Source: Pseudomonas sp. NFIX28 (GTDB lineage: Bacteria; Pseudomonadota; Gammaproteobacteria; Pseudomonadales; Pseudomonadaceae). From it: DNA of 64,000 nucleotides. Each line of letters begins with the position of its first letter. Positions within the stretch are counted from its first letter, which is position 1. This document shows positions 34,239-42,533 of this stretch, piece by piece. A model generated the notes under the pieces. It had not been told where the DNA came from. It was given only the letters and a program-made list of their open reading frames with translations, and made no database searches. The stretch spans positions 62,001-126,000 of the forward strand of contig NZ_FNPW01000016.1 of the NCBI RefSeq assembly GCF_900107395.1. The letters run 5' to 3'. Position numbers and translations under genes: made by a program.

Positions 34239-35282
34239 TCAGCTTGCCGGCTGGTAGCGCGCGCGGTAGCGCCCGGGGCTTTCGCCGGTCCATTTCTTGA
34301 ATGCGCGGTGGAAGGCGCTGGGTTCCTGGAAGCCGGTGCGCTCGGCGATCTCGCCGATGCTCACGCGGCTCTGGCGCAGCAGTTCGACGGCCATGGCGCG
34401 GCGCACTTCGTCCTTGATTTCCTGGTACGACACGCCCTCGCGCTCCAGGCGCCGGCGCAGGGTGCTGGGGCTGACCCGCACTTCGCCGGCGAAGGCTTCC
34501 AGCGTCGGCCACTGGCTGTAATGACTGCGGCGCAGGCGTTGGTAGACCTGGCTCGCCAGGCCGTGCTGGTTGCGAAAACGAATCACCAGCCACTGCGGCG
34601 CGCTGCGCAAGAACACCTTGAGCGAGGCCAGGTCCTGGACCACCGGCAAACGCAGGAAGCGGCTGGCGAATTCGATTTCGGTGCGCTCGGCGCCAAAGGT
34701 CAGGTTCGGCCCCCAGAGCAAGGCATCGTCGCTCAAAGACAGGCGCGGATAACGAAAGTCGGCGCGGTCGATGGGAATGCGCCGCCCGCCGAGCCAGCAC
34801 AGCAGGCTGATCATCAGCACCAGGAACGTCTCTTCGCCAAAACGCCCGGTGGCGGCGTCGCGCGGCTGGCTGTCGAGACTCAGCACCGCGCGCTTGCCGC
34901 GCACGCTGAGGCTGCCGTGAAAGTCGCGCAGGAACAGGCTGAAGTTGGCCAGGCATTGGCGCAGGGCCTTTTCCAGGGTGGGCTCCTGGATCAGCCCCCG
35001 GCAGATCAGGGCAAACGCCCCCGGCGGCATGCCGTGGGAGTCGAGCTGGAAGAACTCGTCCTGCAGCTCGCGAATCTGGATCAGCCACAAGGCCGCGAAT
35101 GCGCTGGCCGGCACCCGCGCCTCGGGTTGGCCGAGCAGGGCCGGATCGATGCCCGCCTCGGCCAGCACCGCCGCCAGGCGCTCGGGCCGCTCGCGCAAGG
35201 CGTGGACCATCACCTGCACGAAGTAGACCGCGACCGAATCCTTTTCCCGCATGGAATGACTGCTCTCTGTGGCTGTGGACAT
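34239..35282 (-). CDS. AraC family transcriptional regulator
   Basis: 347 residues: an N-terminal ligand-sensing domain of the AraC/OruR-like type and a C-terminal double HTH (VSPSTLRRRLEREGVSY, then GFQEPSAFHRAFKKWTG). It is divergent from the 3-hydroxybutyryl-CoA dehydrogenase gene 140 bp away and may control it. An alternative start is the Met at 35254 (MREKDSV). The longer frame to 35366 crosses the promoter and was not used. Confidence 0.88.
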   Translation of the reverse strand: MSTATESSHSMREKDSVAVYFVQVMVHALRERPERLAAVLAEAGIDPALLGQPEARVPASAFAALWLIQIRELQDEFFQLDSHGMPPGAFALICRGLIQEPTLEKALRQCLANFSLFLRDFHGSLSVRGKRAVLSLDSQPRDAATGRFGEETFLVLMISLLCWLGGRRIPIDRADFRYPRLSLSDDALLWGPNLTFGAERTEIEFASRFLRLPVVQDLASLKVFLRSAPQWLVIRFRNQHGLASQVYQRLRRSHYSQWPTLEAFAGEVRVSPSTLRRRLEREGVSYQEIKDEVRRAMAVELLRQSRVSIGEIAERTGFQEPSAFHRAFKKWTGESPGRYRARYQPAS

Positions 35283-35422
35283 GGCAAAAAATGCCAGCGC
35301 GGCTGAGCGCTTTTGGCATAGGCCGGGGTTGGCGCGGGCACTAGACTCGCGCCTCGAAGGTTGCATTACAAGACGCTGTCAGGCGGCTTCGCGACACGCC
35401 CGGACGAAGGAAGAGAACCACG

Positions 35423-36274
35423 ATGAATCTGCACAATATCGGTGTGATTGGCGCCGGCACCATGGGTAACGGCATCGCTCAAGTCTGTGCCCTGGCTGGG
35501 TTCGACGTGACCTTGCTGGACATCAGCGACAGCGCCCTGCAAAAGGCCATGGCCACGGTGAGCAAGAACCTCGACCGGCAGATCGCCAAGGACAGCCTGA
35601 GCGAGGCGCAGAAGCTCGCCGCCCTGGGGCGCATCCGCACCAGCACCGACTACGCCAGCCTCGCCGAGGCGCAACTGGTGATCGAGGCGGCCACGGAAAA
35701 CCTCGACCTGAAACTACGGGTGCTGCAACAGATCGCCGCCCAGGTGTCGGTCGAATGCGTCATCGCTTCCAATACCTCGTCGCTGTCGATTACCCAGCTC
35801 GCCGCCAGTGTCGTCGCGCCCGAGCGGTTTATCGGCCTGCATTTCTTCAACCCGGTGCCGGTGATGGGCCTGATCGAAGTGATTCGCGGCCTGCAGACCA
35901 GCGACGCGACCCACGCCCTGGCCATTGACCTGGCCACGCGCCTGGGCAAGGTCGCGATCACCGCCGGCAACCGCCCGGGGTTTGTGGTCAACCGGATTCT
36001 GGTGCCGATGATCAACGAGGCGATCCTGGTATTGCAGGAAGGCCTGGCCAGCGCCGAGGACATCGACGCCGGCATGCGCCTGGGCTGCAACCAGCCGATC
36101 GGCCCGCTGGCCCTGGCCGACCTGATCGGCCTGGACACCCTGCTGGCGATCCTCCAGTCCTTCTACGACGGCTTCAACGACAGCAAATATCGGCCTGCGC
36201 CGCTGCTCAAGGAAATGGTCGCCGCCGGTTACCTGGGACGCAAAAGCGGGCGTGGCTTTTATGCCTATGGCTGA
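35423..36274 (+). CDS. 3-hydroxybutyryl-CoA dehydrogenase
   Basis: 283 residues, full length for the short form. The NAD-binding GVIGAGTMGNGIAQV at the N-terminus, the SNTSSLSIT and HFFNPVPVMGLIEV catalytic region, and GFVVNRILVPMINEA are diagnostic. The enzyme oxidises (S)-3-hydroxyacyl-CoA in beta-oxidation or butanoate metabolism. The TetR-type gene starts within its last codons, so the two are co-transcribed. Confidence 0.93.
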   Translation: MNLHNIGVIGAGTMGNGIAQVCALAGFDVTLLDISDSALQKAMATVSKNLDRQIAKDSLSEAQKLAALGRIRTSTDYASLAEAQLVIEAATENLDLKLRVLQQIAAQVSVECVIASNTSSLSITQLAASVVAPERFIGLHFFNPVPVMGLIEVIRGLQTSDATHALAIDLATRLGKVAITAGNRPGFVVNRILVPMINEAILVLQEGLASAEDIDAGMRLGCNQPIGPLALADLIGLDTLLAILQSFYDGFNDSKYRPAPLLKEMVAAGYLGRKSGRGFYAYG

Positions 36275-36863
36275 GCGTTGCTCGCGTTTTGCCGAAAGCC
36301 GCGACAAGGCCCTGGAGCTGTTCGCCAGCAAGGGCTTCGGCCAGGTCGGCATGCGCGAGCTGGCCAGTCACCTGGGGCTGGCCCCGGGCTCGCTGTATCA
36401 CCACTACCCGAGCAAGCAGCACCTGCTGCTGGACCTGATCGAAGAGTTCTACGACGAACTGCTCGGCACCCTGGCACGCATCGAACGACGGCGCAAGGCG
36501 CCCGACGATCTGCTGCGCACGCTGATCCGCGCCCACCTGAAACTGCACCGGGAAATGCCGCGGCATTTCCGCCTGGTGGAGCGCGACAGCGGCTGCCTCA
36601 ACCCCGACCAGCAGCAGCGCGTGCGCCAGTTGCGCGAGCATTACGAGCACCGCCTGCTGACGCTCCTCGGCCCGCTGCCCCGGCTCGGCGACGCGGCGCT
36701 ACGGGCCACCGGTCACGCCGTGGCCAGCCTGCTCAACAGTGCCCCCGGCTGGCTGGACGAGCAGCCACTGACCGACCACGAACGCGAAACCCTGCTGGAG
36801 CAACTGCTCAGCGGCGCCCTGGAACGACTGCTGACCCCCTCCTCGCAAAGCGCCGTGGCCTGA
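36261..36863 (+). CDS. TetR/AcrR family transcriptional regulator
   Basis: 200 residues from ATG 36261; a second Met two codons on (36267) is equally possible. The N-terminal TetR HTH reads ELFASKGFGQVGMRELASHL then LYHHYPSKQHLLLDLI. It overlaps the end of the dehydrogenase gene and probably controls the operon in response to an acyl-CoA or related compound. The C-terminal domain is not diagnostic. Confidence 0.9.
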   Translation: MPMAERCSRFAESRDKALELFASKGFGQVGMRELASHLGLAPGSLYHHYPSKQHLLLDLIEEFYDELLGTLARIERRRKAPDDLLRTLIRAHLKLHREMPRHFRLVERDSGCLNPDQQQRVRQLREHYEHRLLTLLGPLPRLGDAALRATGHAVASLLNSAPGWLDEQPLTDHERETLLEQLLSGALERLLTPSSQSAVA

Positions 36864-36879
36864 ACCGCGACCGGTCTTA

Positions 36880-37890
36880 AGTTCGTCGCGAGCCTGCGGC
36901 TCGATCGCAGCCTTCGGCAGCGGCTACAGGGGGGATGCCGGTGGCTAGGTACGAAAGGAAATCGTGGCCTTGTCGCGGCTATCGTGACCGCACCGCATTC
37001 CCACAGACGAACACCAACCTGTAGCCGCTGCCGCAGGCTGCGATAAGCCCCGCAGGGGCTTCAGCGGTCTTAAATTCGTGGCGAGCCTGCGGCTCGATCG
37101 CAGCCTTCGGCAGCGGCTACAGGGGGGATGCCTGTGGCTGGGTATGAAAGGAAATTGTGGCCTTGTTGCGGCTATCGTTGCCACACCGCATTCCCCACAG
37201 ACAAACACCGACCTGTAGCCGCTGCCGCAGGCTGCGATAAGCCCCGCAGGGGCTTCAGCGGTCTTGTGTTCGTGGCGAGCCTGCGGCTCGATCGCAGCCT
37301 TCGGCAGCGGCTACAGGGGATGCCTGTGGCTGGGTATGAAAGGAAATTGTGGCCTTGTTGCGGCTATCGTTGCCGCACCGCATTCCCACAAACGAACACC
37401 GATCTGTAGCCGCTGCCGCAGGCTGCGATAAGCCCCGCAGGGGCTTCGGCGGTCTTAAGTTCGTCGCGAGCCTGCGGCTCGATCGCAGCCTTCGGCAGCG
37501 GCTACAGGGGGATGCCGATGGCTGGGTACGAAAGGAAATCGTGGCCTTGTCGCGGCTATCGTTGCCGCACCGCATTCCCATAGACGAACACCAACCTGTA
37601 GCCGCTGCCGCAGGCTGCGATAAGGCCCGCAGGGGCTTCAGCGATCTTGTGTTCGTGGCGAGCCTGCGGCTCGATCGCAGCCTGCGGCAGCGGCTACAGG
37701 GGATGCCGGTGGCTGGGTATGAAAGGAAATCGGCCTTGTCGCGGCTATCGTGACCGCACTGCATTCCCATAGACGAACACCGACCTGTAGCCGCTGCCGC
37801 AGGCTGCGATAAGGCCCGCAGGGGCTTCGGCGCCCTTAAGTTCGTCGCGAGCCTGCGGCTCGATCGCAGCCTTCGGCAGCGGCTACAGGG
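36880..37890. repeat. Array of about five ~190-bp BIME-like units
   Basis: ctgtagccgctgccgcaggc recurs at 37019, 37213, 37404, 37596 and 37785 (spacing 194, 191, 192, 189), with its inverted partner cttcggcagcggctacag in each unit. The spacer between the pairs (ggctgggtatgaaaggaaat...) is also conserved. The 1260 bp between the TetR gene and the small G(D/N)L gene hold this array; 37890-38123 includes an AT-rich stretch that may be the promoter of the next operon. Confidence 0.92.
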
Positions 37891-38123
37891 GTGAGGCGGT
37901 TGGGGGCGCCTGCTTGAATTCATTGCTTGTAAGCGGCGGGTCGCTGATTGCCAAACGCGCTATAGGGCCGCGCCAGTGGCTTGTTCCGCCTGGATATATT
38001 TTTTCCCGATAACGGCTATTCAAAGTTAGTTATTGGCCCCCGCCTTTGCCCCGTGCCCGGCCTGCTTAACTGCAAAAGCTGCCGGATAGCGCAGTCTCTA
38101 CAACTCCCACGGAAGGCAACGCC

Positions 38124-38312
38124 ATGAGTTCATCCTCGCTGCACCCCGTCACGCCTTATGGCGTGGCGATTCAAGAAGCAATCTCCCTCGGCAACCTGCC
38201 GCAAATGAAGACCCTGCTCAAACAACGCGATTCCTCGAAAAAAGAATCCAAGGAACTGAGCAGCGCTTACGAGCAGTTGGCACAGGAAGTCGCCCGTCTG
38301 GAACGGCGCTAA
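38124..38312 (+). CDS. Small DUF1843-type protein, predicted radical SAM substrate
   Basis: 62 residues. From Tyr12 to the end (51 residues) it aligns with the C-termini of the next two proteins: YGVAIQEAISLGNLPQMK here, then a helical tail ending EVARLERR. The usual GDL triplet is GNL (Gly23-Leu25). I recognise this as the DUF1843 family. GGAAGG lies 7 bp before the ATG. It is the first gene of a four-gene run ending in a radical SAM/SPASM enzyme and is likely a stand-alone substrate peptide. Confidence 0.8.
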   Translation: MSSSSLHPVTPYGVAIQEAISLGNLPQMKTLLKQRDSSKKESKELSSAYEQLAQEVARLERR

Positions 38313-38347
38313 GCCGGTTTCCATTTTCCAATGCACTGGAGGCAATC

Positions 38348-38986
38348 ATGTCCGGATCCATTTCGTCCAATCTTGGCCTGTTTCCGCTCAGCTACCGGAT
38401 CGGTAACTCGACCCCCGGCGCGCCGAGCCTGGCCCTCGATTTCCTGGTCTACACCCCCGAGCAAAGCGTGCGTGGCACCTCGCTGGTGACCCAGGCCGTC
38501 AACCCACCTTTGGAGCTGTCGTCCGATGTGTGGGGGCAATACACCTACCTGACCGTCATGCCGCCCAGCACCAGCAAGATCTTGGTCACCGCCCAGGGCA
38601 ACCAGGGCGGGCCCGGCTCGAACTCGCCCATCAGCTTCAAGATCCAGCTGGTGGTGGACCACGACTGGAAAAGCGGCATCGCCACCTATCAGTTCTACAA
38701 CGGCCAGCGCTGGGTGACGGTGGAAAACGTGCCGGCCCATCTGGTGGGTTCGGCCCCCAACAACTACGCCCTGCAAGCGCCCCAGGAAACCACCGCGGCC
38801 TTCTACCCGTACCCACCGATCCTGCCGCTGTATGCCGCGCCGATCCATGGCGCCATCGCCAGTGGCGACCTGAGCCAGATGAAGAGCCTGGCCAGCCTGG
38901 CCAAGCAGCAACTGGACCAGTTGCCGCAACTGCGCAGCGCGCTGGATGCGGCCAAGGACGAGATCGGCAGGCTCGAGCGGCGCTGA
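38348..38986 (+). CDS. DUF1842-DUF1843 fusion protein with GDL motif
   Basis: 212 residues. The N-terminal beta-rich part (about 5-120: GLFPLSYRIGNSTPGAPSL, VNPPLELSSDVWGQYTYL) matches DUF1842, and the last 52 residues (from Leu161) are the shared module with AIASGDLSQMK (GDL at 173-175) ending EIGRLERR. GGAGG precedes the ATG. No signal peptide is seen. The fusion suggests that a folded domain carries the module to be modified by the radical SAM enzyme downstream. Confidence 0.82.
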   Translation: MSGSISSNLGLFPLSYRIGNSTPGAPSLALDFLVYTPEQSVRGTSLVTQAVNPPLELSSDVWGQYTYLTVMPPSTSKILVTAQGNQGGPGSNSPISFKIQLVVDHDWKSGIATYQFYNGQRWVTVENVPAHLVGSAPNNYALQAPQETTAAFYPYPPILPLYAAPIHGAIASGDLSQMKSLASLAKQQLDQLPQLRSALDAAKDEIGRLERR

Positions 38987-39039
38987 CCGCGGCGTGTGCC
39001 CGCACCCGATTTCCATGAACAAGAACAAGGAGCTGCACC

Positions 39040-39621
39040 ATGCAAACCGGACTGTTCCATACCCGCATCCAAGTCGCCACGGCGCTGTTGGGTGCTCCCG
39101 TCCTGACCCTCGACCTGCTGGTCAACACTGTGCAGAAAAAAGTCAGCGGCGTGGCCCGTGTGTTCAAGAGCACCTACCCGCCGGTGAATTTCTTTGCCGA
39201 TGTGTGGGGCGACTATTCCCAGCCACAGCTGCACCCGTCGACCGAAGGCCACATCATCCTGAGCCTTACCGGCAACCCCAGCGGCCCTACCAGCCAGATC
39301 GCCGCGACCTTCCACCTGCAGGGGATTCTCGAGCTCGACTGGGCCAGCGGCTTCGCCAGCTACCAATATTGCTACCAGGGCAACTGGCAGGACGTGCAGC
39401 ACGCCACGGTCAGCCAGGCGTCGATCCCACACCCCGAGCCCGTGCCGCATCATCCCGTGCCGCTGTATGCGGTGGCGGTGCAGCAGGCGCAAGGCAGCGG
39501 TGACCTGGCGCAGCTCAAGGCAGTGGTCCGCCAGGGCGAACAGCAACTGGCCAGCAGCGATGCGCTGCGCAGCGCCTTGCAGCAGCTGAACGCCGAGATC
39601 GCCCGCCTCGAAGCGCGCTGA
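39040..39621 (+). CDS. Second DUF1842-DUF1843 fusion protein with GDL motif
   Basis: 193 residues, paralogous to the previous gene: TGLFHTRIQVATALLGAP and YPPVNFFADVWGDYSQP in the N-terminal domain, and a 52-residue C-terminal module from Leu142 with QGSGDLAQLK (GDL at 154-156) ending EIARLEAR. Overall identity to the first fusion is modest, but the ends align without gaps. It is 53 bp downstream on the same strand. Confidence 0.82.
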   Translation: MQTGLFHTRIQVATALLGAPVLTLDLLVNTVQKKVSGVARVFKSTYPPVNFFADVWGDYSQPQLHPSTEGHIILSLTGNPSGPTSQIAATFHLQGILELDWASGFASYQYCYQGNWQDVQHATVSQASIPHPEPVPHHPVPLYAVAVQQAQGSGDLAQLKAVVRQGEQQLASSDALRSALQQLNAEIARLEAR

Positions 39622-39772
39622 GCAGTGGCGCCCGGGCCTGGCGTTGCGTTGCCGGGGCCAGGCCCGGCTTGCCACTGACAAACCCTGTGTCCGCTCGGGC
39701 CGGCAGCGCCGGGATCGACGCGGACATCCGCCAGCTTTGTGCCGCGCACCGGTGTGCGCCCAGGGACTGCCC

Positions 39773-41236
39773 ATGTCAGCCAATCGCCCCGCCCGCTACC
39801 TCAGCGAAACCGACCTCAAGCGTTATGTACCGGTGCATGTGGTCTGGGAAATCACCCTAGCCTGCGACCTCAAGTGCCTGCATTGCGGCTCGCGCGCCGG
39901 CCACCGGCGCCCCAACGAACTGAACACCCAGGAATGCCTCGACGTGATCGACGCCCTGGCCGCCCTCGGCACCCGCGAAATCACCCTGATCGGCGGCGAA
40001 GCCTATTTGCGCAAGGACTGGACCCGCCTGATCCAGGCCATCCACGGCCATGGCATCTACTGCGCGATCCAGACCGGCGGGCGCAACCTGACCCCGGCGA
40101 AAATGCAGGCCGCGGTGGAGGCCGGGCTCAACGGCGTGGGGGTTTCCCTGGACGGCCTGGCGCCCCTGCACGACGCCGTGCGCAATGTCCCGGGCTCCTT
40201 CGACAAGGCCGTGGACACCCTGCGCCGGGCCAAGCAGGCCGGGCTCGCGGTCAGCGTCAACACGCAGATCGGCGCGGCCACCCTGCCCGACCTGCCGCAG
40301 TTGATGGACCAGATCATCGAACTGGGCGCCACCCATTGGCAGATCCAGCTGACGGTGGCCATGGGCAACGCGGTGGACCACCCGGAACTGCTGCTGCAAC
40401 CCTATCAATTGCTGGAGGTCATGCCGTTGCTCGCGCGCCTGTACCGCGAGGGCCTGGAGCGCGGCCTGCTGATGAACGTCGGCAATAACATCGGTTATTA
40501 CGGCCCTTACGAGCATATGTGGCGCGGTTTCGGCGACGAGCGCGTGCACTGGAGCGGCTGCGCCGCCGGGCAAACGGTGCTAGCCCTGGAAGCCGACGGC
40601 ACGGTCAAGGGCTGCCCGTCGCTGGCCACGGTGGGGTTCTCCGGCGGCAATGTGCGCGACATGAACCTGCACGACATCTGGCACTACAGCGAAGGCATGC
40701 ATTTTGGCCGGCTGCGCTCGGTCGACGACCTCTGGGGGTATTGCCGCACCTGCTATTACAACGACGTGTGCCGCGGCGGCTGCACCTGGACTTCGCACTC
40801 GCTGCTGGGCAAGCCCGGCAACAATCCGTACTGCCACTACCGCGCCCTGGACCTGCAGAAAAAGGGCCTGCGCGAACGCATCGTGAAACTCGAGGACGCG
40901 GCCAAGGCGTCGTTCGCGGTCGGCCGCTTCGACCTGATCACCGAGCGCATCGACACCGGCGAGACGGTCGGCAGCGTCAGCGACAGCGGCCAGGTGATCA
41001 AGCTGGCGTGGATCAACCAGGGGCAGAAATCCCCCGAGGAAGGACGCCTGCCCAGCCAGCTGGCGCTGTGCCGCGGTTGCTCGCAGTACATCCATGCCCA
41101 CGAAACCACCTGCCCGCACTGCTCGGCGGACGTGGCCGACGCCGAGGCCGGCTACCTGGCCGACCGCGCCCGGCAACAGGCGATCATGGACCGCCTGACC
41201 GGCCTGCTGGGAATGCCCCGTACCCCATTGATGTAG
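39773..41236 (+). CDS. Radical SAM/SPASM maturase associated with GDL-motif proteins
   Basis: 487 residues. The 4Fe-4S/SAM motif is CDLKCLHC (Cys31, 35, 38). A full SPASM set follows: Cys263, GTVKGC (Cys281), CRTC (324, 327), Cys333, Cys337 and Cys354, implying two auxiliary clusters. A C-terminal zinc ribbon (CRGC 433/436 and CPHC 447/450) is an added feature. I know this type as the GDL-motif peptide-associated maturase. The start at 39773 precedes the conserved RYVPVHVVWEITLAC; the longer frame is not supported. It probably modifies the three upstream proteins. Confidence 0.88.
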   Translation: MSANRPARYLSETDLKRYVPVHVVWEITLACDLKCLHCGSRAGHRRPNELNTQECLDVIDALAALGTREITLIGGEAYLRKDWTRLIQAIHGHGIYCAIQTGGRNLTPAKMQAAVEAGLNGVGVSLDGLAPLHDAVRNVPGSFDKAVDTLRRAKQAGLAVSVNTQIGAATLPDLPQLMDQIIELGATHWQIQLTVAMGNAVDHPELLLQPYQLLEVMPLLARLYREGLERGLLMNVGNNIGYYGPYEHMWRGFGDERVHWSGCAAGQTVLALEADGTVKGCPSLATVGFSGGNVRDMNLHDIWHYSEGMHFGRLRSVDDLWGYCRTCYYNDVCRGGCTWTSHSLLGKPGNNPYCHYRALDLQKKGLRERIVKLEDAAKASFAVGRFDLITERIDTGETVGSVSDSGQVIKLAWINQGQKSPEEGRLPSQLALCRGCSQYIHAHETTCPHCSADVADAEAGYLADRARQQAIMDRLTGLLGMPRTPLM

Positions 41237-41443
41237 CCCGGGCCGCGCCGCCAGCCCGGCGGCGCGCCCCGGGGGTGCAACGACGGTGATAAGTGGCCGC
41301 AAGACCATAAGAAAACCGTCTAAAAACAAGCCCCCTGCCAGCCGGGTTTAGGCTTTGCTAGTGGGGTCTGATTCATCAGGTTGCGTCAGCGCGCGAGCTT
41401 GCCGGCGCGTCCGCCGCCGCCCTGTCCACCCGGGAGACCGACT

Positions 41444-41857
41444 ATGAAAATCAACCCTTACCTGATCTTCAACGGCGATTGCGCCGCCGCCTTCAAGTTC
41501 TACGCCCAGTGCCTGCAAGGCACCCTCGAAGTGATGATGACCTTCGGCGAAAGCCCCGCCCGCGAGCATGTTCCTGCCGAGTGCCATGACCTGGTCATGC
41601 ACACCCGCCTGCTGGTCGGCGACCAGGCGATCATGGGTTCGGACAGCACGCCCGACCGGCCGTATTCGGGCATCCACGGCTGCTCCATATCGCTGAATGT
41701 CGACAGCGTCGCCGAGGCCGAGCGGGTGTTCGCCGCGCTGGCCGACCAGGGCACCGTGCAGATGCCGCTGGAGGCCACGTTCTGGGCGGCACGCTTCGGC
41801 ATGCTGGTGGACCGCTTCGGCGCTTCGTGGATGGTCAACTGCGAAAAGGACCAGTGA
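41444..41857 (+). CDS. VOC family protein (PhnB/glyoxalase-like)
   Basis: 137 residues with the vicinal oxygen chelate pattern INPYLIFNGDCAAAFKFY, a MHTRLLVGDQAIMGSD strand, and FWAARFGMLVDRFG near the C-terminus. It resembles the PhnB-like 3-demethylubiquinone-9-methyltransferase-annotated subgroup. GGGAG precedes the ATG. It converges on an HxlR regulator. Function not established. Confidence 0.85.
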   Translation: MKINPYLIFNGDCAAAFKFYAQCLQGTLEVMMTFGESPAREHVPAECHDLVMHTRLLVGDQAIMGSDSTPDRPYSGIHGCSISLNVDSVAEAERVFAALADQGTVQMPLEATFWAARFGMLVDRFGASWMVNCEKDQ

Positions 41858-41870
41858 CCGGCGCCGTTCG

Positions 41871-42407
41871 TTAACCCGAGGCGCCGCAGCCCTGTGCGGC
41901 ACCTTGGGCCTGGCGCTCCTCCATCGCCCGCAGGGCCCCCAAGCGCTGGCGCACGCCTTCGCTGGCCAGCGGCCCGGCCTGCACCGTGCATTGCTCCAGC
42001 GGCACCGGGCGGCCATCGACCACGTCCGCCATCATCGGCTGCACCGGCCGGCCGGTGGCGCGCTCGACTACCTGCACGCTTTCCCCTTCCGGCGCGTAAT
42101 GGCGGTTGCCCCAGGCGACGAAGGCCATCAGCACCACGCGAAAATCCTCGCCGCGGGCCGTCGGCACATATTGGTAGCGCAGCGGCCGCTGGCTGTAGGC
42201 CTGGCGCTCCAGCAGGCCGGCCTCGACCAGCGAATTGAGGCGCCGGGTGAGCATGTTGGGGGCGATCTGCAGGCTGCGGGAGAACTCCTCGAAACGCCGC
42301 AAGCCATGCAGGGCGTCGCGCATGATGAGGATGCTCCACCATTCGCCGACCCGTTCCAGGCTGCGGGCAATCGGGCATTCGTCGTGAAGCAGGGTCTTGC
42401 GTTGCAT
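41871..42407 (-). CDS. HxlR family transcriptional regulator
   Basis: 178 residues. CPIARSLERVGEWWSILIMRDAL is the defining start of the HxlR winged-helix domain, followed by FEEFSRSLQIAPNMLTRRLN. The first Cys (residue 11) is the conserved redox-sensitive position in several members. The tail after 110 is a longer extension than usual. It diverges from the FabF-like gene 126 bp away and may regulate it. Confidence 0.9.
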   Translation of the reverse strand: MQRKTLLHDECPIARSLERVGEWWSILIMRDALHGLRRFEEFSRSLQIAPNMLTRRLNSLVEAGLLERQAYSQRPLRYQYVPTARGEDFRVVLMAFVAWGNRHYAPEGESVQVVERATGRPVQPMMADVVDGRPVPLEQCTVQAGPLASEGVRQRLGALRAMEERQAQGAAQGCGASG

Positions 42408-42533
42408 GGTGGTTCCTCGGATTTCGCGGTTGCCGATTCAGGATGCGGGTAACGGTGCGGGCATGTTACTTTCATGATGATAGTGACGTCCATAGAGCGA
42501 CATACCCTTATCAGACCGAGGAGCTGAACCACC

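Noticed and set aside
36880..37890. CRISPR-like regular repeat array
   Set aside because: Units of about 190 bp made of inverted REP pairs with conserved spacers; no 24-40-bp direct repeats with unique spacers and no cas genes.
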